Shown: positions 23,019-31,414, counted from the first letter of the stretch. The stretch: 64,000 bases of DNA from Nocardioides yefusunii (GCF_004014875.1 NZ_CP034929.1:1736001-1800000), one strand, 5' to 3'. A program made the numbers and translations. The notes: generated by a model from the sequence alone, not told the origin.

Positions 23019-23786
23019 TCAGCGTCCGAACAGGAAGTAGAGCAGCGCGCTCACGCCGACCACGACGATCGCGCCACGCAACCATGCGTCGGGGAGTCTG
23101 CGGCCCACACCCGCACCGATCTGACCACCGATCACGGCGCCGATGCCGATGAGCGCGACGATCAGCCAGTCGACGTCAGCGACGAAGACGAAGACGAGCC
23201 CGGAGACGCCGTTGACGACGGCGCCCAGGATGTTCTTGATCCCGTTGAGGCGCTGCAGCGCCTCGTCGAAGCCGATGCCGAGGACGGCCATCAGGATGAC
23301 GCCCTGGGCGGCCCCGAAGTAGCCGCCGTAGATGCCGGCGGCGAGGATCGCGGGCCAGACCCACCAAGCACCGTGGAACGGCATCCCGCCGGTGTCGGCG
23401 TGCCGGGCCGCGACCCACCGCGAGATCCGCTTGCCGCACACCACCAGGGTGATGCCCAGCAGGATCAGCGCCGGGACGATCGCTTCGAAGGCGTCCTCGG
23501 GCAGTACGAGCAGCAGACCGGCGCCGATCAGGCCACCGATCACCGAGGCCGAGGCCAGGCGCAGCACCCGGCTGCGCTGACCGGCCAGCTCACGACGGTA
23601 ACCCCAGGCTCCGGAGACGGAGCCGGGAACGAGGCCGATGGTGTTGGAGACGTTGGCGACCACGGGAGGGACGCCGATGGCGAGCAGGGTCGGGAAGGTC
23701 ACCAGTGTGCCCGACCCGACGATGGTGTTGATGGTACCGGCGGCCGTCCCCGCGAGGAGGACGGCCACCATCTCGAAGACGCTCAC
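23019..23786 (-). CDS. TauE/SafE family sulfite/organosulfonate exporter-like membrane protein
   Basis: A 255-aa membrane protein with about eight hydrophobic segments in the two-fold repeat of the TauE/SafE (DUF81) family. AAGTINTIVGSGTLVTFPTLLAIGVPP spans the first conserved loop, and GGYFGAAQGVILMAVLGIG starts the second half. The family exports sulfite, sulfoacetate or related anions. The gene begins 4 bases inside the stomatin-like gene, so the two are translationally coupled. No sulfur-metabolism gene is adjacent that would identify the substrate. Confidence 0.88.
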   Translation of the reverse strand: MSVFEMVAVLLAGTAAGTINTIVGSGTLVTFPTLLAIGVPPVVANVSNTIGLVPGSVSGAWGYRRELAGQRSRVLRLASASVIGGLIGAGLLLVLPEDAFEAIVPALILLGITLVVCGKRISRWVAARHADTGGMPFHGAWWVWPAILAAGIYGGYFGAAQGVILMAVLGIGFDEALQRLNGIKNILGAVVNGVSGLVFVFVADVDWLIVALIGIGAVIGGQIGAGVGRRLPDAWLRGAIVVVGVSALLYFLFGR

Positions 23787-24739
23787 TGCTGGCGCGGCAC
23801 CTCGTCGGCGGCGGGAGCAGGAACGCCCGGAACCTGGCCACCGGGAAGCTGGCCGAACGCCGAGCCGAGACCCTTGAGGGCTTCACCGATCTCGCTCGGG
23901 ACGATCCACAGCTTGTTGGCGTCACCCTCGGCGATCTTCGGCATCATCTGCAGGTACTGGTAGGCGAGCAGCCCCTGGTCGGGACGCCCGTCGTGGATGG
24001 CCTGGAAGACCGTCTGGATCGCCTCGGCCTCACCCTGGGCCCGCAGGATCGCGGACTCCCGCTCGGCCTGGGCACGCAGGATGGACGACTCGCGCTCACC
24101 CTCGGCGTTCAGGATCGCGGAGGTCTTGTTTCCCTCGGCGGTGAGGATCGCAGACTGGCGCTGACCCTCGGCGACGAGCACCACGGCACGCTTGTCACGG
24201 TCGGCCCGCATCTGCTTCTCCATCGCGTCCTTGATCGACGGCGGCGGGTCGATGCCCTTGATCTCGACACGATTGACGCGGATGCCCCAGCGCCCGGTGG
24301 CCTCGTCGAGGACGCCACGCAGGCCGGAGTTGATCGACTCGCGGCTGGTGAGGGTGTCCTCGAGGTCCATGCCACCGACGATGTTGCGCAGCGTCGTCAT
24401 GGTGAGCTGCTCGACGGCCTGGATGTAGTTGGCGATCTCGTAGGTCGCAGCCACCGGGTCGGTCACCTGGAAGTAGATGACGGTGTCGATGGAGACCACG
24501 AGGTTGTCCTCGGTGATCACCGGCTGCGGCGGGAAGCTGACGACCTGCTCGCGCAAGTCGATCTTGTAGCGGACCACGTCGATGAACGGGACCACGACAC
24601 TCAGGCCTGCCGGCAGGGCCGCCTTGTACTTGCCGAAACGTTCCACGACGGCCGTCTGGGCCTGCGGAACGATCTGGACCGCCTTGAACAGGGCGATCAC
24701 GACCAGGATGGCCACGACTCCCAGAATGATGGGGGTCAT
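23783..24739 (-). CDS. SPFH/Band 7 (stomatin/QmcA-like) membrane protein
   Basis: A 318-aa protein with an N-terminal membrane anchor (residues about 4-21), an SPFH domain (VVERFGKYKAALPAGLSVVV through INSGLRGVLDEATGRWGI), and a charged coiled coil with repeated units of the type TAEGNKTSAI, NAEGERESSI, RAQAERESAI. The C-terminus is Pro/Ala-rich. SPFH proteins scaffold membrane microdomains and often pair with NfeD, which is encoded immediately upstream. ATG 24739 has GGGAGGAA upstream. A possible own -10 box, TAGGGT, is at 24794-24799. Confidence 0.92.
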   Translation of the reverse strand: MTPIILGVVAILVVIALFKAVQIVPQAQTAVVERFGKYKAALPAGLSVVVPFIDVVRYKIDLREQVVSFPPQPVITEDNLVVSIDTVIYFQVTDPVAATYEIANYIQAVEQLTMTTLRNIVGGMDLEDTLTSRESINSGLRGVLDEATGRWGIRVNRVEIKGIDPPPSIKDAMEKQMRADRDKRAVVLVAEGQRQSAILTAEGNKTSAILNAEGERESSILRAQAERESAILRAQGEAEAIQTVFQAIHDGRPDQGLLAYQYLQMMPKIAEGDANKLWIVPSEIGEALKGLGSAFGQLPGGQVPGVPAPAADEVPRQQ

Positions 24740-24793
24740 CGGTTCCTCCCCTCTCGTTGTGAGCGGCCCGCGACGGGCACGCGTCTGGGGAGG

Positions 24794-24799
24794 ACCCTA
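24794..24799 (-). promoter_or_regulatory. -10 box upstream of the stomatin-like gene
   Basis: TAGGGT on the minus strand predicts a leader of about 45 nt ending in a good Shine-Dalgarno (GGGAGGAA). It would allow expression independent of nfeD. Confidence 0.35.
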
Positions 24800-24845
24800 G
24801 TGCGTGGGCCGGAGGCACGGGCGTGGTGGTGCACACCCGAACGGG

Positions 24846-25319
24846 TCAGGCGCCGGGCGCCAGTTCGGGACCGCGCACGAGGTGAACCACGGCCGAGGCC
24901 CCGCGAATCTCGAAGACCTCCACGGTGGCTCCCACCGGGATGACGACGGTCTCGTCGTAGGGGACGCTCGTCCACTCGTCCTGACCGAACGCCACCAGAC
25001 CCGGTGCGTGCACCGAGACCTCACGCAGGACAACGCCCTGGGCACCCAGCAGGCGAGCGTGTCCCTGGGTGAGCTCGGGGCCCTGACGCAGCCGGCGCAA
25101 CACCGGAGGACGCAGCAGGACGAGCGCTGCGACCGCAGCCACGCAGGCGGCCAGCACCTGGAACGGCAGCGGCAGGCCGACGAGATCGGCTGCCATCCCG
25201 ACCACGGCACCGCCCGCGAGCATCATCAGCACGAGCTCGAGGCTCAGGACCTCGGCGACGAGCAGCACCACCGCGAGCGCGAGCCAACTCTCCCAGAGGT
25301 GGTCGGAGATCCAGTCCAT
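24846..25319 (-). CDS. NfeD family membrane protein
   Basis: A 157-aa NfeD-like protein. Two to three N-terminal hydrophobic helices (LALAVVLLVAEVLSLELVLMMLAGG and AACVAAVAALVLLRP) are followed by a C-terminal OB fold (LLGAQGVVLREV through VVHLVRGPEL). NfeD proteins bind SPFH partners such as the stomatin encoded next to it and influence membrane organisation. ATG 25319 is chosen because TAGGTT lies 6 bases upstream; GTG 25325 is the alternative. Confidence 0.9.
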   Translation of the reverse strand: MDWISDHLWESWLALAVVLLVAEVLSLELVLMMLAGGAVVGMAADLVGLPLPFQVLAACVAAVAALVLLRPPVLRRLRQGPELTQGHARLLGAQGVVLREVSVHAPGLVAFGQDEWTSVPYDETVVIPVGATVEVFEIRGASAVVHLVRGPELAPGA

Positions 25320-25325
25320 GGGCAC

Positions 25326-25331
25326 AACCTA
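25326..25331 (-). promoter_or_regulatory. -10 box, leaderless promoter of nfeD
   Basis: TAGGTT on the minus strand ends 6 bases before ATG 25319. Confidence 0.5.
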
Positions 25332-25389
25332 GGCGATCGAGGGTCGCAGCGAACCTGCGCCGGGGAACTTTCCCGCTCGGTGAGTGAGC

Positions 25390-26199
25390 TCAGACTCGGG
25401 CTGCGGCGCGAGCCGGCGGACGACGTCGGGCCGCGTAACGACCGTCGGCCTCGGTGACCAGCAGCGGCATCCCGAAGGTCTCCGAGAGGTGCTCCTGGGT
25501 GACGACGAGGTGCAGAGGACCCTGCGCGACGACGCGCCCCTGACGCAGCATCAGCGCGTGCGTGAAGCCCGGCGGGATCTCCTCGACGTGGTGGGAGACC
25601 ATGACGGTGGCCGGGGAGTCGGCGTCGAGCGCGATCGAGGAGAGCGTCGAGACCAGGTCCTCACGACCACCCAGGTCGAGACCGGCAGCAGGCTCGTCGA
25701 GGAGCAGCATCTCGGGGTCGGCCATGAGCGCGCGAGCGATCTGGACGCGCTTCTTCTCGCCCTCGCTCAGGGTGCCGAACGAGCGGTCGGCCAAGTGTGC
25801 GGCGCCGACCTCGTTGAGGAGCTCTGCCGCACGGTCGTGATCGAGATCCTCGTAGTGCTCGCGCCAGCGGCCGTAGGTGCCGTAGGCCGCGGAGACGACG
25901 ATGTCGGAGACCTTCTCACGCTTGGGGAGCTGGTCGGCCAGCGCCGCGCTGGTGATGCCGATGCGCGGACGCAGCTCGAACACGTCGACGGCGCCGAGGA
26001 CCTCGTCGAGGATGCCCGCGACGCCTGCCGTGGGGTGCAGCTGCGCGGAGGCGATCTGGAGCAGGGTGGTCTTGCCGGCACCGTTCGGGCCGAGGATCAC
26101 CCAGCGCTCGTCCTCCTCGACCGTCCAGGTCACGTCGTCGAGCAGGACGTTGCCACCCTTGCGGACGGTCACACCGGAGAAGTCGATCACGCTGGTCAT
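25390..26199 (-). CDS. ABC transporter ATP-binding protein
   Basis: A 269-aa ABC ATPase: Walker A GPNGAGKTTLLQ, signature LSEGEKKRVQIARAL, Walker B MLLLDEPAAGLD and the switch His in VMVSHHVEEIP. It resembles iron- or molybdate-type ATPases (ModF/YlmA-like) more than exporters. No permease or binding protein is adjacent, so it may serve a distant transporter or a non-transport role. ATG 26199 is set by TAGGCT 7 bases upstream. The frame stays open far upstream but there it runs antisense to the divergent gene. Confidence 0.9.
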   Translation of the reverse strand: MTSVIDFSGVTVRKGGNVLLDDVTWTVEEDERWVILGPNGAGKTTLLQIASAQLHPTAGVAGILDEVLGAVDVFELRPRIGITSAALADQLPKREKVSDIVVSAAYGTYGRWREHYEDLDHDRAAELLNEVGAAHLADRSFGTLSEGEKKRVQIARALMADPEMLLLDEPAAGLDLGGREDLVSTLSSIALDADSPATVMVSHHVEEIPPGFTHALMLRQGRVVAQGPLHLVVTQEHLSETFGMPLLVTEADGRYAARRRPPARAAARV

Positions 26200-26206
26200 G
26201 AGCGGC

Positions 26207-26212
26207 AGCCTA
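26207..26212 (-). promoter_or_regulatory. -10 box, leaderless promoter of ABC ATPase
   Basis: TAGGCT on the minus strand ends 7 bases before ATG 26199. The divergent -10 box at 26236-26241 is only 23 bases away. Confidence 0.5.
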
Positions 26213-26235
26213 GTCACCCGTCCCCGCCGGGTCGG

Positions 26236-26241
26236 TAGGCT
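26236..26241 (+). promoter_or_regulatory. -10 box, leaderless promoter of hypothetical gene
   Basis: TAGGCT ends 6 bases before GTG 26248. Confidence 0.5.
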
Positions 26242-26247
26242 CCCCCG

Positions 26248-27018
26248 GTGAGCCGTGCCCTTCCCCTGTGTGCTTCTGCGTCCTGGTGGTCGACCGCATG
26301 GCTGCGTGGGGACGTGGCGCTGAGCGAGGTGCAGGAGCACGTCACCTGGCACTCCCCCGTGCACACCATCACGAGCGGCGAGACCGGGACCCTCCTGACC
26401 GACGACGTCGAGGGCGTCGGGTTCGACTGGCTGCTGGAGTCGTTCGCCCGAGCCGGGGTACGTCGCACCGCCTGCTCGCTCCCGGTGCCCGGAGACCTCT
26501 TCGGACTGGCCGGTCCTCCCCCGCTCAACCGTGCTGCGCTGGACGCCGGTGAGGTTCTGCTGGGCCTGGGTGAGCGCCCTGGCGAGGTCCTCCTCGCTGC
26601 GGTGCCGGTCACCATCGGGGCCGGGACCCAGTGGTTCGTGCACCGTGCCGCACCCCGTCCGCCGGCCGATCTCGGGGAGGCGGATCGGGAGCTGCGTCGT
26701 GCGGTGCCCGCCTCAGCGGACCGGCTCGCTGCCCTCGACATCGCGTCGTGGTCACCGGACGCCGTGGACGGTCTGCTCAACCTCGACCACGCCCGCGACT
26801 TCCCGCACCCACCCGGAGTGCCCGCCCGCGCGGTGACACTGGCGGCGCGCGCAGACCTGGTGCTGGAGATCATCGACGTGGCCACCGCCGACGGCACCGG
26901 TGGCTCCGTCAGCGCGACCGAGGCGATGCTGCGCGAGGACGTCCTCGTGGATCTCGCCCGGGTCGCACGACGTGCCCTGGTGGCGTCCTGCTCCGCCGAC
27001 GCCTGGCCGCCTGTCTGA
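26248..27018 (+). CDS. Conserved hypothetical protein (256 aa)
   Basis: I do not recognise a characterised family. The protein is soluble, with no signal peptide or membrane helix. It begins with ALPLCASASWWSTAWLRGDVAL and has VGFDWLLESFARAGVRRTACSLPVPGD, a beta-strand with GPGTQW-like turn (VTIGAGTQWFVHRA) and an Ala/Arg-rich C-terminal helix pair. A leaderless -10 box and codon use like its neighbours support a real gene. It lies 82 bases upstream of serB on the same strand, but serB has its own -10 box. Confidence 0.75.
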   Translation: MSRALPLCASASWWSTAWLRGDVALSEVQEHVTWHSPVHTITSGETGTLLTDDVEGVGFDWLLESFARAGVRRTACSLPVPGDLFGLAGPPPLNRAALDAGEVLLGLGERPGEVLLAAVPVTIGAGTQWFVHRAAPRPPADLGEADRELRRAVPASADRLAALDIASWSPDAVDGLLNLDHARDFPHPPGVPARAVTLAARADLVLEIIDVATADGTGGSVSATEAMLREDVLVDLARVARRALVASCSADAWPPV

Positions 27019-27084
27019 GACGGAGACACCTTCGTGATCGGTCCGTGACATCCCCCGGCCCGAAGCGGCGCCGCAGGGCGCGGG

Positions 27085-27090
27085 TAATCT
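27085..27090 (+). promoter_or_regulatory. -10 box of serB
   Basis: TAATCT ends 10 bases before ATG 27101, predicting a leader of only a few bases. Confidence 0.4.
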
Positions 27091-27100
27091 CTGGAGTGCC

Positions 27101-28321
27101 ATGGACGACGTCGCACCCAAGACCCTGCTCATCACGCTCACCGGCAAGGACCAGCCCGGCGTGACCGCCGCTGTGCTGTCCGCGTTGGCACGGACCGGGG
27201 TCGAGGTGATCGACCTCGAGCAGATCGTGCTGCGCGGCCGTCTCGTCCTCGGGATCCTCGTCACCGCACCCCGGGACTGGAAGAAGCTCCGCGACCATCT
27301 GGAGGCCGAGGGCGAGTCCCTGGGCATGCAGGTGGAGGTCGAGCGCGGCACCGGTGACAACCAGGTGCGGGCCTCGGGCCGCAGCCACGTCACCGTGATC
27401 GGCGCGCCGCTGAAGGCGTCGGCGCTGGCCGCGATCACCGGTCGCATCTCCGACCTCGGCGGCAACATCGACCGGATCGTCCGGATGGCGCGCTACCCCG
27501 TCACCGCGATCGACCTGAACGTCTCCGGCGTCGAGCCCGAGCGCCTGCGTCGCCACCTCGCCCTCGAGGCTGCAGAGCGTGGCGTCGACATCGCGGTGCA
27601 GGCCGACTCGATGTTGCGTCACGGACGTCGTCTGATCGTCATGGACGTCGACTCCACCCTGATCCAGGGCGAGGTCATCGAGATGCTGGCCGCCCACGCC
27701 GGTGTCGAGGACGAGGTCGCCCGGGTGACGGAGGCCGCGATGCGTGGCGAGCTCGACTTCGAGCAGTCGCTGCGTCACCGCGTCGCGCTGCTCAAGGGCC
27801 TTCCCGCGACCGTGATCGACGAGGTCTACGCCCAGATCCAGTTCAACCCCGGCGCCCGCACGATGGTCCGCACGCTGAAGCGTCTGGGCTACCGGTTCGC
27901 GATCGTCTCGGGTGGCTTCAGCCAGATCACCGAGCGCCTCGCCGCCGACATCGGCATCGACTTCCAGCGCGCCAACGAGCTCGAGATCGTCGACGGTCAC
28001 CTCACCGGCGGCATCGTCGGCCAGGTCGTCGACCGTGCTGGCAAGGCCACCGCGCTGCGCGAGTTCGCGGCGCAGCTGGAGATCAGTGAGGCGGCCACGA
28101 TCGCGATCGGTGACGGCGCCAACGACCTCGACATGCTCGACGCCGCCGGACTCGGCGTGGCCTACAACGCCCGCCCGGTGGTGCAGTCGGCTGCCGACAC
28201 CGCGGTCAACGTTCCCTACCTCGACACGATCATGTACCTGCTCGGCATCTCGCGCGAGGAGATCGAGGCCGCAGACGCCGAGGCTGGCATCGTCACTCCG
28301 GCCCCGCCCGTGCACGCCTGA
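27101..28321 (+). CDS. serB: Phosphoserine phosphatase with ACT domain
   Basis: A 406-aa enzyme of the last step of serine biosynthesis. The N-terminal half has ACT-type ligand-binding folds (LLITLTGKDQPGVTAAVLSAL). The C-terminal HAD domain has motif I VMDVDSTLIQGEV (nucleophile and acid Asp), motif II Ser in FAIVSGGFSQI, motif III Lys in RAGKATALREF, and motif IV IGDGANDLDML. The ACT part probably mediates serine feedback control, as in mycobacterial SerB2. It ends at a strong hairpin shared with the convergent SixA gene. Confidence 0.95.
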   Translation: MDDVAPKTLLITLTGKDQPGVTAAVLSALARTGVEVIDLEQIVLRGRLVLGILVTAPRDWKKLRDHLEAEGESLGMQVEVERGTGDNQVRASGRSHVTVIGAPLKASALAAITGRISDLGGNIDRIVRMARYPVTAIDLNVSGVEPERLRRHLALEAAERGVDIAVQADSMLRHGRRLIVMDVDSTLIQGEVIEMLAAHAGVEDEVARVTEAAMRGELDFEQSLRHRVALLKGLPATVIDEVYAQIQFNPGARTMVRTLKRLGYRFAIVSGGFSQITERLAADIGIDFQRANELEIVDGHLTGGIVGQVVDRAGKATALREFAAQLEISEAATIAIGDGANDLDMLDAAGLGVAYNARPVVQSAADTAVNVPYLDTIMYLLGISREEIEAADAEAGIVTPAPPVHA

Positions 28322-28353
28322 CCCGCCACGCCTGATCCGCACCTCTGAGCCAA

Positions 28354-28393
28354 CGACGATGGCCCCGCACCCATGGGTGCGGGGCCATCGTCG
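28354..28393. terminator. Bidirectional terminator
   Basis: A 19-bp stem, CGACGATGGCCCCGCACCC with GGGTGCGGGGCCATCGTCG, and an AT centre, between convergent serB and the SixA gene. Confidence 0.85.
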
Positions 28394-28413
28394 CGTCGAG
28401 AGGTGCAGGCGTC

Positions 28414-28938
28414 TCAGGCCCGGGCCGTGTGGACGTCGAGGAGTCGGCAGTCGCCGAACGAGAGCTGGTCCCAGTTGCCGTCGAAGGTCAGGACGGTGAT
28501 CGTCGCCGGCGGATACCCCTGCGCGAGCCGGGCCTCGGCCACCGGGTCACCGGCGCCGTCCTGCAACAGGTTCGCGAGCAGGGCGACGGTCGGGTTGTGC
28601 CCCACCAGAAGCAGCGTCGTGCTCTCGTCCGGGCACAGGCGCAGCTCGTCGAGCGCGGACTCGGGTCCGGCCGAGTAGAGGTCGATCCGGATGTCGGGCT
28701 CGAGCAAACTCCCGGCCCCTGCCCGCATCGCAGCGAAAGTCTGCCGGGTCCGCGTCGCGGAAGAGACGACGGCATGGTCGACCACGATCCCCTGCTCGCT
28801 CAGCCAGGTGCCGGCGGCCCCAGCGTCGGCAGTGCCCCGAGCGGTGAGTTCACGGCCGTGGTCGTCGTCGGCGAACGACTCTGCCTGGGCGTGCCGCATC
28901 AGGACGAGGCGACGCTGGGTGGGCGCGGGCGTGGTCAT
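28414..28938 (-). CDS. SixA-like histidine phosphatase
   Basis: A 174-aa phosphohistidine-phosphatase-like protein. The catalytic RHA is in VLMRHAQAESF, phosphate-binding residues in SSATRTRQTFAAM, and the second His in LLVGHNPTVALLANL. SixA in E. coli dephosphorylates histidine phosphotransfer proteins, but the target in actinobacteria is unknown. ATG 28938 has CGGAG upstream. It is monocistronic, with 103 bases to fabI downstream. Confidence 0.9.
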   Translation of the reverse strand: MTTPAPTQRRLVLMRHAQAESFADDDHGRELTARGTADAGAAGTWLSEQGIVVDHAVVSSATRTRQTFAAMRAGAGSLLEPDIRIDLYSAGPESALDELRLCPDESTTLLLVGHNPTVALLANLLQDGAGDPVAEARLAQGYPPATITVLTFDGNWDQLSFGDCRLLDVHTARA

Positions 28939-29041
28939 CAGATGTGCTCCGAGGGAGAACGGCGTGCCCTCCGTACGTGCGTGAGGGCGAGAGGCGATGT
29001 GCCTCCCACCCTCACCCTGTCACTGGGCTCCAACCTGGGTC

Positions 29042-29812
29042 TCAGAGGCCCATCGCGTGGAAGCCACCGTCGACGTGGACGATCTCACCGGTGGTGGCCG
29101 GGAAGAAGTCGGACAGGAGCGCGACGACGGCCTTGGCGGTCGGGGTGTGGTCGGACTCGTCCCAGCCGAGCGGGGCCTTGTCCTTCCACGACGACTCGAG
29201 GTCCTCGAAGCCGGGGATCGCCTTGGCAGCGAGGGTCTTCAGCGGACCGGCGGAGACGAGGTTGCAGCGGATGCCCTCGGGGCCCAGGTCGCGGGCGAGG
29301 TAGCGGTTGGTGGACTCCAGACCGGCCTTGGCCACGCCCATCCAGTCGTAGGCGGGCCAGGCGACGGTGGCGTCGAAGGTGAGGCCGACGATCGAGCCGC
29401 CGGGAGCCATCAGCTCGCGGGTGGCCACGGCGAGCGACTTCAACGAGTACGCCGAGACGTGCACGGCCTGCGCGACGTCGTCCCAGGGACCGTCGAGGAA
29501 CTTGCCGCCCAGCAGCGTCTCGGGGTTGCCGTAGGCGATGGAGTGGACGACACCGTCGAGGCCGTCGACGTGCTCACGGACCTGGTCGGCCAGGCCGGCG
29601 AGGTGCTCGGGATTGGTGACGTCGAGTTCCAGGACGGGAGGCTCCACCGGGAGGCGCTTCGCGATCCGCTTGGTGATGTTGAGGGCGCGGCCGAAGTTGG
29701 AGATGAGCACCTCGGCGCCCTGCTCCTGGGCGACCTTGGCGGTCGCGAAACCGATGGAGGAGTCCATGGTGACTCCGGCGACGAGGATGCGCTTGCCTGC
29801 GAGGATTCCCAT
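29042..29812 (-). CDS. fabI: Enoyl-ACP reductase, InhA-type
   Basis: A 256-aa NADH-dependent enoyl-[acyl-carrier-protein] reductase of fatty-acid synthesis. The cofactor loop is VAGVTMDSSIGFATAK. HSIAYG corresponds to the HSIGF loop of InhA (its Ser94 is kept). The catalytic Tyr and Lys are in YDWMGVAKAGLE. Isoniazid- and triclosan-type inhibitors target this enzyme in mycobacteria. It follows fabG by 62 bases on the same strand, the same order as fabG1-inhA of mycobacteria, so the two form a transcription unit controlled from the fabG promoter. Confidence 0.95.
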   Translation of the reverse strand: MGILAGKRILVAGVTMDSSIGFATAKVAQEQGAEVLISNFGRALNITKRIAKRLPVEPPVLELDVTNPEHLAGLADQVREHVDGLDGVVHSIAYGNPETLLGGKFLDGPWDDVAQAVHVSAYSLKSLAVATRELMAPGGSIVGLTFDATVAWPAYDWMGVAKAGLESTNRYLARDLGPEGIRCNLVSAGPLKTLAAKAIPGFEDLESSWKDKAPLGWDESDHTPTAKAVVALLSDFFPATTGEIVHVDGGFHAMGL

Positions 29813-29874
29813 GAGAGGGCCTTTCGTCTGGCGCCACGACGACGCCGAGTGAGTGGGGAGAAGGAAGGGGTGGG

Positions 29875-30648
29875 TCAGTGACCCATGCCGAGGCCACCGT
29901 CGACCGGGATCACGGCACCGGTGACGTAGCCGGCCTGCTCCGAGGCCAGGAAGGTGATCGCGGCGGCGATCTCCTCGGGTCGCGCGGTGCGCCCCAACGG
30001 GACCTGCTGCTTGATGCCGGCCTTCTGGTCGTCGCTGAGGACGGCCGTCATGTCGGTGTCGACGAAGCCGGGGGCGACGACGTTGGCAGTGATGCCGCGG
30101 GAACCGAGCTCACGGGCCAGCGAGCGGGCCATGCCGACGAGGCCGGACTTGGAGGCGGCGTAGTTGACCTGTCCGGCCGAGCCGAGCAGCCCGACGACGG
30201 AGGAGACGAAGACGATCCGGCCGCGACGCAGACGCAGCATCGACTTCGACGCGCGGCGGGCGAGGCGGAACGATCCGGTGAGGTTGGTGGCGATCACGTC
30301 GTCCCAGTCCTCGTCGCTCATCCGGAGCACGAGGGTGTCGCGGGTGATGCCGGCGTTGGCGACCAGGACCTCGACGGGCCCGTGGGCGGCCTCGGCCTCG
30401 GCGAACGCGGCGTCCACCTGGGCAGGGTCGGTGACGTCGCAACGGATGTCGAGGGCACCTTCGGGGGCGCCGCCGGTGCGAGTGGTGACGGCCACGTTGT
30501 CGCCCTGGGCGAGGAACGCCTCGGCGACGGCGCGGCCGATGCCACGGTTTCCGCCGGTCACCAGGACGCTACGGGGAGTGTGGACGGGCGCCTGCTCGGC
30601 CGGGGTGGCGGCGGCGTCGACGTCGGGGGTGAGGCTCTTTTCGGTCAC
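29875..30648 (-). CDS. fabG: 3-oxoacyl-ACP reductase
   Basis: A 257-aa short-chain dehydrogenase: cofactor loop VTGGNRGIGRAVAE, NAGIT, and the catalytic Ser-Tyr-Lys in FVSSVVGLLGSAGQVNYAASK. It reduces beta-ketoacyl-ACP and is followed by fabI. The first 26 residues are variable and Ala/Pro-rich, longer than in most FabG proteins. It starts at GTG 30648. The upstream 30 bases hold two overlapping palindromes over the -10 region, so the unit is probably repressor-controlled. Confidence 0.93.
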   Translation of the reverse strand: MTEKSLTPDVDAAATPAEQAPVHTPRSVLVTGGNRGIGRAVAEAFLAQGDNVAVTTRTGGAPEGALDIRCDVTDPAQVDAAFAEAEAAHGPVEVLVANAGITRDTLVLRMSDEDWDDVIATNLTGSFRLARRASKSMLRLRRGRIVFVSSVVGLLGSAGQVNYAASKSGLVGMARSLARELGSRGITANVVAPGFVDTDMTAVLSDDQKAGIKQQVPLGRTARPEEIAAAITFLASEQAGYVTGAVIPVDGGLGMGH

Positions 30649-30659
30649 GGGGCTTGACC

Positions 30660-30679
30660 GTAATGATTACCGTTCGGTA
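30660..30679 (-). promoter_or_regulatory. Overlapping palindromes in the fabG-fabI promoter
   Basis: GTAAT-G-ATTAC (30660-30670) and TACCG-TT-CGGTA (30668-30679) overlap by 3 bases. On the minus strand TAATCA (30664-30669) or TACGGT (30657-30662) could be the -10 box. The arrangement fits an operator for a TetR-family fatty-acid regulator; the regulator is not in the window. Confidence 0.55.
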
Positions 30680-30720
30680 TCCGAAACGCCTGTTCACGGC
30701 GTCGCCGGCGCTCCCTCGGG

Positions 30721-30734
30721 CTACTCGCGAGTAG
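30721..30734. promoter_or_regulatory. 14-bp perfect palindrome CTACTCGCGAGTAG
   Basis: A perfect palindrome in the 131-bp divergent region between fabG and the DUF3099 gene, about 33 bases upstream of the latter's -10 box. It is a candidate operator, with nothing else to define it. Confidence 0.45.
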
Positions 30735-30766
30735 GCGGCGAGGGGGATGCCTCACCCGCCTGCGGG

Positions 30767-30772
30767 TATTCT
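30767..30772 (+). promoter_or_regulatory. -10 box, leaderless promoter of DUF3099 gene
   Basis: TATTCT ends 7 bases before ATG 30780. Confidence 0.45.
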
Positions 30773-30779
30773 CGCCAGC

Positions 30780-31136
30780 ATGGCTGGCAAGCACGACGAC
30801 GTGGTTCGGATCACCACGGCGGCACCCGATCCCGAGGCCGATCTGTCGAGTCGTCAGCGTCGCTACGTGATCTCGATGAGCATCCGTCTGGTCTGCTTCC
30901 TCGGCGCTGCGGCGTTCGCTCCCCAGTGGCCGATGTGGGTTCTCCTGGCCGGCGCCGTCTTCCTGCCCTACGTCGCCGTGGTGGGTGCGAACTCCAAGGA
31001 CATGCGTCGTGACGAGTTCGAGCTCGACGGCGTCAGCCCGCAGTTCCAGCTCGGTGGCAGCGGTGAGCGTCCCGTCATCCACGCCACGACCGACCTGGGC
31101 GACGCGAACGAAGCAACGAACAGGACTCAGGACTGA
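30780..31136 (+). CDS. DUF3099 family membrane protein
   Basis: A 118-aa protein with the conserved DUF3099 stretch SSRQRRYVISMSIRLVCFLGA and two adjoining membrane helices (residues about 38-70: LVCFLGAAAFAPQWPMWVLLAGAVFLPYVAVV). The hydrophilic C-terminus carries VSPQFQLGG. The function is unknown. The stop TGA shares a base with the next ATG (TGATG), so the small Cys/His protein downstream is translationally coupled. Confidence 0.88.
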   Translation: MAGKHDDVVRITTAAPDPEADLSSRQRRYVISMSIRLVCFLGAAAFAPQWPMWVLLAGAVFLPYVAVVGANSKDMRRDEFELDGVSPQFQLGGSGERPVIHATTDLGDANEATNRTQD

Positions 31137-31396
31137 TGGACATCTTCGCCGGCCTCGGCACCACGACCGGGCACGACGACGTCGACCCGTGCTCGGCCAA
31201 GGGCTGCACCGCACCGGCCCTGCACGCGCTGCTGTGGAACAACCCCAAGATCCACACGCCTGAGCGTCGCAAGACGTGGCTGGCCTGCGACGAACACCGC
31301 GTGAGCCTGTCGGGCTTCCTCACCGCCCGCGGCTTCCTCAAGGACGTCGTGGCACACCCCACGTCTACGCCGGCAGCCTCCCCCGCCGACGCCTGA
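31136..31396 (+). CDS. Small Cys/His protein, possible zinc finger
   Basis: An 86-aa protein of a small actinobacterial family of unknown function; I recall that some homologues are labelled acetone carboxylase without support. C19 and C24 (DPCSAKGCTAPALH) with C51 and H54 (WLACDEH) could bind zinc as C-x4-C...C-x2-H. H30 and H40 lie between. It is coupled to the DUF3099 gene by TGATG and followed after 30 bases by SURF1, which has its own -10 box. Confidence 0.75.
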   Translation: MDIFAGLGTTTGHDDVDPCSAKGCTAPALHALLWNNPKIHTPERRKTWLACDEHRVSLSGFLTARGFLKDVVAHPTSTPAASPADA

Positions 31397-31414
31397 CTCC
31401 TTCACCCGCCGGGC

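Noticed and set aside
24040..24200. Short-period repeats resembling a CRISPR or satellite
   Set aside because: They are heptad/11-residue coiled-coil repeats of the stomatin-like protein, with no constant spacer length.
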